Of a stretch of DNA of 41,131 bases, positions 1 to 7,094 are shown piece by piece. Position numbers and translations under genes: made by a program. The number at the start of each line of letters is the position of its first letter. Within the stretch, counting starts at the first letter, position 1. The notes beneath the pieces are model-generated. The model made no database searches and was not told the origin of the DNA. It saw only the letters and a list, made by a program, of their open reading frames with translations. Where the stretch lies: positions 1 to 41,131 of the IMG/VR virus record IMGVR_UViG_3300005527_000109, one strand, 5' to 3'. Source of the DNA: a virus.

Positions 1-163
1 CTTCACCTTCTCCTTCACCTTCTCCCTCGCCTTCTCCTTCGCCTTCTCCTTCGCCTTCTCCTTCGCCTTCTCCTTCGCCTTCTCCCTCGCCTTCTCCTTC
101 GCCTTCTCCCTCGCCTTCTCCCTCGCCTTCTCCCTCGCCTTCTCCCTCTCCTTCACCTTCTCC
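1..163 (-). repeat. (Gly-Glu)n hexanucleotide repeat
   Basis: Imperfect 6-base repeats made of GGA/GGC/GGT and GAA/GAG codons on the minus strand encode an unbroken Gly-Glu run of about 54 residues from codon 215 to the window edge. The synonymous mix suggests selection for the peptide and not recent slippage alone. It is a long acidic, flexible linker. Confidence 0.9.
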
Positions 164-805
164 CGGTTGGTTATCATCAATTTCGGGGGTTTCCTCTTGG
201 GGTTCTTCCGCATCCTTAGTGATTGAATCTTTCTCCCCAAGAACAGTTTCAGTAACTTGATCATGATCTATAGCTCCCGGCTCAAAAACGTCACAATATG
301 ATTTAAAGAAAGGGTCTATTTTTAATCTACCAGATTTTATCTGGTCATAGATTTCTTCAGCAGAGAGATCCTGGAATTTTGAAGATTGCATGGTAGTAGG
401 AAGCTTTGATTTTCCAATACCATCTAAAAAAGCTTCAGCTGCCATGTCACATGCTGCGTTCCAGATATTAGTATCTTTACTTCCGATCCTATCATAGTGA
501 TCTAAAGCAAGATGAGAAATTCCTTGGCTAATAGCCCAGATTATTTCGTCTTCAGAAAGATCTATAACATTTTTAGGATTAAATATGAATATGGTGCCAT
601 CAGTTGAAAAATATTCGCATTCATCAGAAACTCCTACTGGGATTTCAGCAAGAACCCTCCCGAATAATCCCTCTTTCATTAAGATTTTTGAAACCGATCT
701 TCTAACTCGCATGACTGCTCTTTCATAGTCCTGCTCACTAATTCCGTAACTTGATGAATTTTCTAACAGAATACCATATTCTGCAAAGTTTCTAATTTTT
801 CTCAT
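1..805 (-). CDS. DUF2201-type metallopeptidase-like protein, C-terminus beyond left edge
   Basis: At least 268 codons are visible, starting at an ATG at 805-803 and running off the window. Residues about 88-130 resemble the N-terminal putative metallopeptidase domain of DUF2201/VWA proteins: a helix ending H98-L-A-L-D-H103, then W-N-A-A-C-D, as in family members where HExxH is followed by an N/A/D-rich helix. The first His and Glu of HExxH are replaced (Q94, G95), so catalysis is doubtful. From residue 215 the protein is a pure Gly-Glu alternation to the edge. Such proteins usually work with a MoxR ATPase, and one is encoded just upstream with a 1-base gap (807-2375). The first 16 residues resemble a T4 capsid-targeting sequence with a possible cleavage after L-L-E15. 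A VWA domain may lie past the edge; this is an inference. Confidence 0.55.
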   Translation of the reverse strand, partial: MRKIRNFAEYGILLENSSSYGISEQDYERAVMRVRRSVSKILMKEGLFGRVLAEIPVGVSDECEYFSTDGTIFIFNPKNVIDLSEDEIIWAISQGISHLALDHYDRIGSKDTNIWNAACDMAAEAFLDGIGKSKLPTTMQSSKFQDLSAEEIYDQIKSGRLKIDPFFKSYCDVFEPGAIDHDQVTETVLGEKDSITKDAEEPQEETPEIDDNQPGEGEGEGEGEGEGEGEGEGEGEGEGEGEGEGEGEGEGEGEGEGEGEGEGEGEGE

Positions 806-806
806 T

Positions 807-2375
807 CTAGATTTCTTTCATTAAAGATCTATATCTGTTCACAAATGGTGTTACATATTGTTCTAGAGAGGTATCACCCAAATAGTTTTTGATTTCCGGA
901 TGAGTTCTTTTTGCCATGTTTAATGCACTCATAGCTAATTCTCCTGTGTTTAAATCTGTTAGATATGTTATAAAATTAGTGAATTCATCTTTTGTTAACT
1001 GTTGTCCGTTTTTGTATTTGGATGCTAAGTACATGATGCTATAGCCTTTTCTCAGATCAACTCTTCCAGTATTAGAACTCATTGGAAGTTTTACTGTTTC
1101 ATCGCTAGGATCCGTAAATATCTTTTCTATTCTATTAACTGGCCAAACCTTCATCGTTTCAAGGAAATCTGTAATAATTGATGATACTTTTTTACCAATG
1201 TGTTTATCGAAGATAAGTCTGGTAGTTTCTGCTGAGATATCCCCTCCTTTTTCTTTTTGTGCGTCTCTCCTTTCTTTATATTCTCTAGCAGCATATTCCC
1301 ATGCTCTTGGTGTAACACCCATTGTAGTTTCAATATCTCCTCCAACTAATCCGCTAGGTAAAACATAGAAATAATCCTGCATAAGTTCTACAAATGCTAT
1401 AACCTCGTCGCTTAGATCTGCTTCTTTTCTTCCCCTTGCCCATTTTGTCCAAGATACAGGATCGGAAATAAAATTGACTTGAGCAAATCTATTGGCTAGT
1501 GCGAAGCTCATTGGTTTAATCATAGATCCTGGTTCATCCTCCGGTCTATTTGCTGCAGCTAGAATTAGCCATTTGCTAGGAATTTTATAATTAGCACTTG
1601 TGATTTCTCTGTCCAAAACAACTTTGAGCATTGCCGCTTGAACCGATGGGTGTGCTCTGTTAATCTCGTCTAAGAATATAATTCCACCCTTCCCCTCGAT
1701 TTTTTCTATAGTGCCATCTTCCCTCTTGATTTCTCGGTCTCCGTTATCTAAAGGCCAAATCATTGGTAAATAATTTACTGATCTTTTTACGTCGTAATCT
1801 ACATCCTTTTCAGCACCAGGTAATCCGGCAACATCCGTCGGTTCCATTAAACTTAGAATTACCTCGATAACAGGAACACCCATTCCCTTAGTCCCAAAAG
1901 ATTTTACCACGGAGGTTTTACCAATTCCTGGTGCTCCCCAAATTAATAATGGTCTACCAGTTTCTGGTTTCTGGAAGTGATATGATAGTTCCCCCGTTAA
2001 CTGATCAGCATCAACGTCAGTTATTTGAGAGTCTTGGGTCTTTTGAGCAGTTTTCCAAGATGGATCATCAGATTCTTTAATTGAAGAAATCGATCCGGAT
2101 CTAAAGTTATACGAACTGCCAGCATCACCCTCTGGAAGGTAAACCTTTACAACACTCCGTGCTTTTGCTATATTACCATTTGCGTCTTTGAATTGTTCGA
2201 ACCTTCCAGTCTCCGGATTGTATTTTTTGTCTCTAACTGGAATTTCCCCTTCCTTTTCTGCACGGATTAAATTCATTAGCCAGTTTCCTGCTTTTTTTAG
2301 TAATTCTGCTCCCCTGGAAAATATCCCAGCTTCATTAAGTCTATTAAACTCTTGAAATCCTTTGATTCTTTTCAT
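807..2375 (-). CDS. MoxR-type AAA+ ATPase with T4-like capsid-targeting N-terminus
   Basis: This 522-residue AAA+ ATPase has a Walker A GAPGIGKT at 147-154, Walker B IIFLDE at 232-237 followed by INRAHPSVQ, and a sensor-1 Asn in AAANRPED near 277. This is the MoxR/CbbQ arrangement, whose members remodel or activate partner proteins, often VWA or metallopeptidase-like ones. The partner is likely the next gene downstream on the same strand. About 140 residues precede the ATPase core; the first 16 (MKRIKGFQEF, then NRLNEA) resemble the T4 capsid-targeting peptide, with an L-N-E15|A16 site fitting the (L/I)-x-E rule of the T4 prohead protease. The start has an A/T-rich leader and no Shine-Dalgarno. 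The ATPase call is firm; packaging into the head is inference. Confidence 0.85.
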   Translation of the reverse strand: MKRIKGFQEFNRLNEAGIFSRGAELLKKAGNWLMNLIRAEKEGEIPVRDKKYNPETGRFEQFKDANGNIAKARSVVKVYLPEGDAGSSYNFRSGSISSIKESDDPSWKTAQKTQDSQITDVDADQLTGELSYHFQKPETGRPLLIWGAPGIGKTSVVKSFGTKGMGVPVIEVILSLMEPTDVAGLPGAEKDVDYDVKRSVNYLPMIWPLDNGDREIKREDGTIEKIEGKGGIIFLDEINRAHPSVQAAMLKVVLDREITSANYKIPSKWLILAAANRPEDEPGSMIKPMSFALANRFAQVNFISDPVSWTKWARGRKEADLSDEVIAFVELMQDYFYVLPSGLVGGDIETTMGVTPRAWEYAAREYKERRDAQKEKGGDISAETTRLIFDKHIGKKVSSIITDFLETMKVWPVNRIEKIFTDPSDETVKLPMSSNTGRVDLRKGYSIMYLASKYKNGQQLTKDEFTNFITYLTDLNTGELAMSALNMAKRTHPEIKNYLGDTSLEQYVTPFVNRYRSLMKEI

Positions 2376-2389
2376 TTTTTTATTTTTTT

Positions 2390-3211
2390 TTAATCCTCGA
2401 AAAATCCTGCTGATTTGAGATCGCCAAGATTGTCTATAGTTTGTGCTACGTTTTCTGTTCCTTTTTCTTTTGCAAGATTTGAAATCATATCAAAAACACC
2501 TTCTGAGAAATTTAATGCAACAAAGTCTCCGGGCTTTTGATTAAAGAGATCTAATAATTCCTGAGTTACATCAAATTCCGGTTCCTGCATCTCTTTGGGA
2601 TTTGCAAATTTTAAACCGATGTCCTCGGAAGATGCCGCAAAAAGTTTTTTAATTGTTTCTATCTGGAAATCCATTCCTCCATAAAATGAGAATTGTAAAG
2701 CCTTGTTAGTTTCGAATCCGTTTGCAATTTTTTTTCTGATGTTCTTTACTACTTCTTCGTCCCATCCTTGTTTTTTCATTAGAATTTCAAGTATCAATGC
2801 GTTACCAGATTTAAAATAAAAAGCAACATTTTGACCAAATCCAGGGATCTCAGAAAAAATTGAAGCCTTTCCTGTTAGTGATCCCGACACCATATCAGCT
2901 GGAGAATTCATTACCGTATATCCATCCTGATTTGCGCTTCTACTATATGAAATACCTCCCTTAACTTCTGGAGTTTCTGATTTAAAATGCGGGCTATTAA
3001 TAAATTGGGAGGTTTCCACAGTACATGGAACCAATACATATCCAGCTACCCCGCCAGTTCCTAAAAGTTCCGAAGGAAATTTGGTATCGGAGGTTGATAG
3101 ATTTTTATCCACTGATTTGAAGTTTTTATCAACAGGAACAAATATAAAAGCGGAATGCGTTCCTATAAATCCTTCGTTGATAAACCCAGTAAAGTCTAAG
3201 ATTCTTTTCAT
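2390..3211 (-). CDS. Unknown protein with capsid-targeting-like N-terminus
   Basis: I do not recognise the family of this 273-residue protein. The start at 3211 (MKRILDFTGF, then INEG) is preferred over an ATG ten codons upstream because it matches the N-termini of the next two genes and lies 5 bases after a GATATATA box. Residues 11-13 (I-N-E) followed by Gly fit the T4 prohead-protease rule. The rest is soluble-looking, mixed alpha/beta, with no membrane segment or obvious catalytic motif. It is the first gene of a minus-strand operon with the MoxR ATPase (14-base gap) and the metallopeptidase-like gene, so it may be a substrate or adaptor of that pair, or simply another internal head protein. 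Confidence 0.7.
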   Translation of the reverse strand: MKRILDFTGFINEGFIGTHSAFIFVPVDKNFKSVDKNLSTSDTKFPSELLGTGGVAGYVLVPCTVETSQFINSPHFKSETPEVKGGISYSRSANQDGYTVMNSPADMVSGSLTGKASIFSEIPGFGQNVAFYFKSGNALILEILMKKQGWDEEVVKNIRKKIANGFETNKALQFSFYGGMDFQIETIKKLFAASSEDIGLKFANPKEMQEPEFDVTQELLDLFNQKPGDFVALNFSEGVFDMISNLAKEKGTENVAQTIDNLGDLKSAGFFED

Positions 3212-3216
3212 TTTTT

Positions 3217-3224
3217 TATATATC
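3217..3224 (-). promoter_or_regulatory. GATATATA box, candidate late promoter
   Basis: Minus-strand GATATATA ends 5 bases before the ATG at 3211. If it is a -10 element, transcription would begin at or near the start codon, giving a leaderless message for the three-gene minus-strand operon. Confidence 0.45.
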
Positions 3225-3249
3225 AAAAAAATAAAGCCCACATCTGAAA

Positions 3250-3257
3250 TATTTTTG
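3250..3257 (+). promoter_or_regulatory. TAnnTTTG box, candidate host-type promoter
   Basis: TATTTTTG matches the Bacteroidota -7 consensus TAnnTTTG and lies 35 bases before the thymidylate-synthase-family gene. No clear -33 TTTG is seen upstream, so the call is tentative. Confidence 0.35.
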
Positions 3258-3292
3258 GAAATTTCTCATAAAATGATCATATAAACACGATA

Positions 3293-4069
3293 ATGAAGAC
3301 TTTCGGGAAATTTAGCGCTGCAATTGATTGGACAAAATCTAAAATGTCTGATTATTGCTATGAGGTTCACACAGAAAAGTGGCAAGGCAAGAGAATTAAG
3401 GAGGACCTAAGATTCACTATGATTGAAATTCTCAATCATTCTTTCTCCTGCACAATGGTGGAGGATTTAGATGAATTGGTTAGCCAAATAAAGCCAAATC
3501 TCCCTTGGGCTGATGATCATTTTCTAGAAAGAGTCGGGGGTAAACCCTTAAATCCTCCTCCTTCTCATAACTGGTGGCCTTTCGCACAGAAGAACAATCA
3601 AGAATTCGGGGGAACCACTAAATTTTCCCATACATATCCTGAAAGAATATGGCCTAGATACGCTAAGGATGATCCCAATCATTTAATGGAGGGAATTAGA
3701 TTCGAGTATGGTGATTTTAATATGGTAGTGGATCTTTTAGAAAAGGAGCCATCAACTAGACAGGCCTTTCTTCCAATTTGGTTCCCAGAGGATACTGGGG
3801 GTGCAAACGGAGAAAGAGTTCCTTGTACTATTGGATATCACTTTATCATGAGGCATGGATACATGCATGTTGTTTACTATATAAGATCCTGTGATTTCTT
3901 CAGACACTTTAGAGATGACATTTATCTGTGTTGCAGAAAAGTACTTTGGCTTCTTGAAAGACTAAGGGAAAGGGATTCTTTCTGGAAAGATGTTAAACCT
4001 GGTATGTTTACCATGCATATCACCTCCTTGCACGCATTCAAAAGTGAAAAATACCTACTTTCCAAGTAG
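3293..4069 (+). CDS. Thymidylate synthase-superfamily enzyme, probably dCMP hydroxymethylase or methylase
   Basis: This 258-residue protein keeps the core of the ThyA fold: the nucleophile Cys178 in V-P-C, then R198-S-C-D201 exactly as in E. coli ThyA, and a late F-T-M-H-I-T-S-L-H segment matching the substrate-binding His/Tyr region. Overall it is divergent. Where dUMP-specific ThyA has F-N-I, with Asn177 reading the uracil ring, this protein has D-D209-I. In T4 dCMP hydroxymethylase an Asp at this place (Asp179) gives dCMP specificity. The protein therefore probably acts on dCMP, making 5-hydroxymethyl- or 5-methyl-dCMP. It is the first gene of a plus-strand run, 85 bases before a HAD nucleotidase. 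It could instead be a divergent dUMP enzyme. Confidence 0.65.
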   Translation: MKTFGKFSAAIDWTKSKMSDYCYEVHTEKWQGKRIKEDLRFTMIEILNHSFSCTMVEDLDELVSQIKPNLPWADDHFLERVGGKPLNPPPSHNWWPFAQKNNQEFGGTTKFSHTYPERIWPRYAKDDPNHLMEGIRFEYGDFNMVVDLLEKEPSTRQAFLPIWFPEDTGGANGERVPCTIGYHFIMRHGYMHVVYYIRSCDFFRHFRDDIYLCCRKVLWLLERLRERDSFWKDVKPGMFTMHITSLHAFKSEKYLLSK

Positions 4070-4070
4070 G
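4054..4070 (+). terminator. Weak hairpin at gene end
   Basis: CCTACTT and AAGTAGG form a perfect 7-bp stem with a 3-base loop, overlapping the stop codon of the upstream gene. The T-rich run begins about 9 bases later, so termination is possible but weak. Confidence 0.35.
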
Positions 4071-4154
4071 AATTGCATTTTTATTTCCTGAAATTTCCTG
4101 TTAGATTTACACTAATAATTAGACAACTTTTATTTTTTACTAAAAAATCAGGAA

Positions 4155-4652
4155 ATGACAGAGGAAAATAATAAAAAACCCCCTAGCTATCTAAGGGCTT
4201 CTTTAAAAACAGGAAAGCCTGTTCTTTATATTGATATGGACGGGGTTCTCTGTGATTTCGATAAAAGACAGGAAGAGCTATCAGCCAGAGGAATCAAGCA
4301 ATATCAAGCTTTCAACCATACCCTTGCTTTTAAAGATTTGGATCCAATCCCTGGGGCAATAGAAGCATGGCACGCTTTGCAAGAAAAATATGATGCATAC
4401 ATTCTTTCTACTGCTATGTGGTCAAATGTGGAAGCCTGGACAGATAAAAGGGTTTGGGTTCAGAAATATCTAGGAAAAAGTGCCAATAAAAAATTAATAC
4501 TTTCTCATAATAAGGGATTGCTAAGAGGTGAATATTTGATAGATGACCGTGTAGCTAATGGTGTTGCAGATTTTGAAGGAGAGCATATCCACTTTAGAAC
4601 CGAAAAATTCCCAACGTGGAATGAAGTTTTACAATACTTGCTAACCAAATAA
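4155..4652 (+). CDS. HAD-superfamily 5'(3')-deoxyribonucleotidase-like phosphatase
   Basis: This 165-residue protein has the HAD motif I signature D27-M-D29-G-V, motif II in I-L-S-T (about 83-86) followed by A-M-W-S-N, a Lys/His segment near 113-120 and acidic motif IV L-I-D-D131-R. Spacing and length fit the 5'(3')-deoxyribonucleotidase family, which removes phosphate from deoxynucleoside monophosphates. Next to the thymidylate-synthase-family gene it likely trims or balances phage pyrimidine pools. A role in recycling modified nucleotides is possible but unproven. It ends 3 bases before the next gene. Confidence 0.75.
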   Translation: MTEENNKKPPSYLRASLKTGKPVLYIDMDGVLCDFDKRQEELSARGIKQYQAFNHTLAFKDLDPIPGAIEAWHALQEKYDAYILSTAMWSNVEAWTDKRVWVQKYLGKSANKKLILSHNKGLLRGEYLIDDRVANGVADFEGEHIHFRTEKFPTWNEVLQYLLTK

Positions 4653-4655
4653 AAC

Positions 4656-5078
4656 ATGTTTACCAAATTGAAAGGCAGGATCTGGTTCAAGATCAAAAGA
4701 TATATTTCTAAAAGAAGAAGTAAGGACCTCAAATCTGCTTTTAAAACTCTTTATAGCAATCAATCTAAAATAATTGAGATTGCAAATTATATAATGTCAC
4801 ACCCAGACACAAAATTTATTTATTCTGCTCTTTCACATTCCATGTACATGGAATTGCGAGATGTTACATGTAAAATAGAAAAAGAAAGCATCGTGATAAC
4901 AAATGGGCTTTATTCTTATAACATCAGTGTTAACGAAGTCATACTTTTTGACTTTTCTAAAAAATATTTAAACCATCTTGAGTCTAGAAAAAGATCTGCT
5001 GACAAAAAAATGGTAGATAAGCTAACATCTTCTCTCGGAAAGGTTCACGAGCAATTGATACAAAAGGATAAGCTCTAG
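4656..5078 (+). CDS. Unknown basic protein
   Basis: This 140-residue protein is not recognised. It begins with a strongly basic stretch (about residues 5-27, rich in Lys/Arg with Ile/Phe/Tyr) that could be amphipathic or bind nucleic acid, followed by helices and a short strand-rich middle, and a Lys-rich C-terminal helix. It starts 3 bases after the nucleotidase stop and is probably co-transcribed with it. Confidence 0.65.
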   Translation: MFTKLKGRIWFKIKRYISKRRSKDLKSAFKTLYSNQSKIIEIANYIMSHPDTKFIYSALSHSMYMELRDVTCKIEKESIVITNGLYSYNISVNEVILFDFSKKYLNHLESRKRSADKKMVDKLTSSLGKVHEQLIQKDKL

Positions 5079-5104
5079 AAACTTCCTTAATTTACTTTCA
5101 TATA

Positions 5105-5112
5105 TACATTTG
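5105..5112 (+). promoter_or_regulatory. TAnnTTTG box overlapping an ATATATA run
   Basis: TACATTTG fits the Bacteroidota -7 consensus, and an ATATATA run (5100-5106) overlaps it. It would start a transcript of about 90 bases before the ATG at 5211, whose leader contains the fold described at 5136-5187. Confidence 0.4.
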
Positions 5113-5135
5113 ATTTAGAGACTTAACTCTAAGTT

Positions 5136-5187
5136 GCTTCCGGGTCTACCAGCCTTGGAGTGTCTTCACGAGGGACACAAAGGAAGT
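5136..5187 (+). promoter_or_regulatory. Structured leader RNA, three-way junction candidate
   Basis: An outer stem GCTTCC/GGAAGT (5136-5141 with 5182-5187, one G-U pair) encloses a small hairpin CCA/TGG (5149-5158) and a clear hairpin GTGTC/GACAC (5160-5178, 9-base loop). It lies between a likely promoter and the ATG at 5211. I cannot match it to a named riboswitch; it could be a leader control element or a small RNA. Confidence 0.35.
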
Positions 5188-5210
5188 TGCTAAATATAAG
5201 TGAACAAATC

Positions 5211-6002
5211 ATGTATATCACTTCAACAAGTGGGTACTGCGCTATTAAGCCGTGTGTTGCCCAAATTACAAAAAAGAAAAACCGACTAAAGGTTTATCCA
5301 TCTTCAAAAGATCAAGTTTATCTGAATGATGGCGAAGAATTCGAGATTGAACTTTTCAATCCGAAAACAAATCCAGTTTTAGCTAAGATTAGTATCAACG
5401 GAAAAAGAATCTCGGAAAGAGGTATTATTCTTAATCCAGGACAAAGGGTCTTCCTAGAGAGATTCTTAGATTCCCCAGAGAAATTCAAATTCTCAACTTA
5501 CAAGGTAAATAATTCTCAAGAGGTTAAAGAAGCCATTGCCAATAATGGCTTAATTAAAATTGAGTTTTATGATGAATACACCACGTTCTCTACCTCTGGT
5601 GGAAATACATGGATAACAAATCCACGTTTTAATGGAACCGGAACAACTACAGGAGGGTGGGTAAATACCACAACCAGCACTTTTTATAATGCAAACGTTT
5701 CCTACACCTCAAGTGTTGCTGGAAGCTTAAATATACCAACCAATGAGGTTTTTAGAAATGTTAATAAAAGGGCAGATTCCATAGAAACAGGGAGGGTGGA
5801 AGCTGGATCTAAATCGGATCAGGACTTTAAAGATGCCAACGGTAGTTTTAATTCTTGGACGTGCAACGTTGTAGAATATCAAATTCTTCCAACTGCACAA
5901 AAGAATATAGAGGCTAAAGAGATTCGAACCTACTGCACAGAATGTGGAACAAGAAACAGACAGGACTGGAAATTTTGTCCAACCTGTGGTAATAAATTTT
6001 AA
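5211..6002 (+). CDS. Unknown beta-rich protein with C-terminal zinc ribbon
   Basis: This 263-residue protein begins at ATG 5211. A GTG at 5160 in the same frame is rejected because it would place the leader hairpins inside the coding region. The first 120 or so residues are strand-rich with an N-D-G-E-E-F-E-I-E-L segment, suggesting a beta-sandwich. The middle is rich in Gly, Thr, Ser and Asn. The last 23 residues are a zinc ribbon with two CxxC pairs (C-T-E-C and C-P-T-C), typical of binding or scaffold zinc ribbons. A terminator follows 25 bases after the stop, so this is probably a single-gene unit. Function unknown. Confidence 0.7.
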   Translation: MYITSTSGYCAIKPCVAQITKKKNRLKVYPSSKDQVYLNDGEEFEIELFNPKTNPVLAKISINGKRISERGIILNPGQRVFLERFLDSPEKFKFSTYKVNNSQEVKEAIANNGLIKIEFYDEYTTFSTSGGNTWITNPRFNGTGTTTGGWVNTTTSTFYNANVSYTSSVAGSLNIPTNEVFRNVNKRADSIETGRVEAGSKSDQDFKDANGSFNSWTCNVVEYQILPTAQKNIEAKEIRTYCTECGTRNRQDWKFCPTCGNKF

Positions 6003-6027
6003 TTAATGATTTAACTCGTGATAGAAG

Positions 6028-6050
6028 ATCCGCTGAAAGGCGGATTTTTT
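6028..6050 (+). terminator. Intrinsic terminator
   Basis: ATCCGC/GCGGAT stem with loop TGAAAG, followed by six T. It ends the 5211-6002 transcript and lies at the convergent end of the minus-strand gene at 6049-6723, for which the A-rich flank could act in the other direction. Confidence 0.85.
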
Positions 6051-6723
6051 ATGATGTCTGGATTGGAACCGCCTTTATAAACTGCTCCCAGTTTTCTTCT
6101 GCGGTAGAAGCTATTCTCGGATCTGTACCGGAAACTGCTTCAGATCCCTTTCCTCCGGGTACTAGCCACTGACCCCATTTGGTTAAAGCTTTACCCTCAG
6201 TTCTTGCGGTAAATATCTTCCCCATCATACCGACCTTTTTACCTGCAGAAAGATCCTTCAAAGCTAGTATCATGTTATCAGTGTACTTTCCTATTCCCTT
6301 AAACTTAGATGTAAATTCTGCGCTCTTAAGAAACCTAGTAATCTTAGGGAAAAATTTGGAAACTAACGAGGCTACAGGAGCAAGCATTTTTGATCCTATT
6401 TTTCCTGTTCCCCTTAAGGTTTTTATTAGGAGTGAACCCCCTGCCCCGATATATTGTCCAAAAATTGGAATTAATCCTATCGCGCAAAGTCCAGCTAAAA
6501 GATATTCCCCCTGCTTAGCATAAGATACTAAATTTATCCCCTCGAAAAAAGATCCAATTCCTGGTATCAGTGCCGCAAAGTCAAACACTGTATTATACCA
6601 ATATTCAAAAAGCTCATCACTAGATTCTAGCATAATAAGGCTTTCTGTTATTTGATCCTCAGTAAAAACAAACTCTTTTACTAGAGAACTGCGATAATCA
6701 CTATATCTGGCCAAAAATTCCAT
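6049..6723 (-). CDS. Hydrophobic protein resembling pre-toxin membrane hairpin
   Basis: This 224-residue protein starts at 6723 (MEFLARYSDY), 5 bases after a GATATATA box; an in-frame ATG five codons upstream overlaps the box and is less likely. Residues about 45-100 form two hydrophobic helices with L-I-P-G-I-G and later L-I-P-I-F-G, separated by G-E-Y-L-L-A-G. This layout is seen in the pre-toxin hydrophobic region of bacterial polymorphic toxins (LIPGxG, then GDYxxA, then IPxxG). The rest is basic and helical. No nuclease or other toxin motif is visible. It may be an internal or tail-associated protein that inserts in membrane; function unknown. It stands alone on this strand between plus-strand genes. 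Confidence 0.65.
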   Translation of the reverse strand: MEFLARYSDYRSSLVKEFVFTEDQITESLIMLESSDELFEYWYNTVFDFAALIPGIGSFFEGINLVSYAKQGEYLLAGLCAIGLIPIFGQYIGAGGSLLIKTLRGTGKIGSKMLAPVASLVSKFFPKITRFLKSAEFTSKFKGIGKYTDNMILALKDLSAGKKVGMMGKIFTARTEGKALTKWGQWLVPGGKGSEAVSGTDPRIASTAEENWEQFIKAVPIQTS

Positions 6724-6728
6724 ACCTT

Positions 6729-6736
6729 TATATATC
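6729..6736 (-). promoter_or_regulatory. GATATATA box, candidate late promoter
   Basis: Minus-strand GATATATA, 5 bases before the ATG at 6723. The spacing matches the box at 3217-3224 and predicts a leaderless or nearly leaderless transcript. Confidence 0.45.
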
Positions 6737-6793
6737 AAAAGTTACATTTTTATCTTCGGGGAAAAACTCTTATTTTTACAACAAATTTAAAAG

Positions 6794-7024
6794 ATGGAAA
6801 ATTTTGAAAAAATCCTGGGTGAAGAACAATTTGAGGTCGAGATCGATTCTCAAATAAATGTTGCATATAACAATATGTATAGCTGTTTTATGCTGGGGGA
6901 TCCAGTTAGAATTGCTAGAAAGATAGGTACTAAAAGCGAGATAGGAGAAATGCTAGACTATTTTTCTTCTCGTGAAGAATATGAAAAGTGCCATTTTCTT
7001 TCTAAGATCCTGGAAAAAATTTAA
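6794..7024 (+). CDS. Small acidic helical protein, unknown
   Basis: This 76-residue protein is not recognised. It looks fully helical and rich in Glu, with a Tyr/Asn/Met segment (Y-N-N-M-Y) in the middle, no membrane span and no motif. It is preceded by A/T-rich DNA diverging from the minus-strand gene at 6723. Confidence 0.6.
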   Translation: MENFEKILGEEQFEVEIDSQINVAYNNMYSCFMLGDPVRIARKIGTKSEIGEMLDYFSSREEYEKCHFLSKILEKI

Positions 7025-7063
7025 AAATAGCCTCTTTTTTAGAGGAAATTTACCATGGGAAGA

Positions 7064-7070
7064 ATATATA
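7064..7070 (+). promoter_or_regulatory. ATATATA box, candidate late promoter
   Basis: AATATATAA lies 24 bases before the ATG at 7095, a spacing compatible with a short leader. Confidence 0.4.
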
Positions 7071-7094
7071 AAGACAGAAATATAACATATTACT

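Noticed and set aside
1-165. CRISPR array or satellite
   Set aside because: Perfectly in-frame Gly-Glu codons with no spacers; part of the coding gene.
3293-3325. M-K-T-F-G-K-F start of the thymidylate synthase homologue as a capsid-targeting sequence
   Set aside because: Similar by eye to M-K-T-Y-Q-E-F, but no L/I-x-E site follows within 20 residues.
5136-5190. tRNA or known riboswitch
   Set aside because: No T-arm or anticodon arm pattern and no CCA-type acceptor; no named riboswitch core found.
5160-5210. GTG start 17 codons upstream of 5211
   Set aside because: Would translate the leader hairpins and adds no protein-like sequence.
7031-7045. Terminator (CCTCT/AGAGG)
   Set aside because: Only 5 bp and the T run is in the loop; no T tail.
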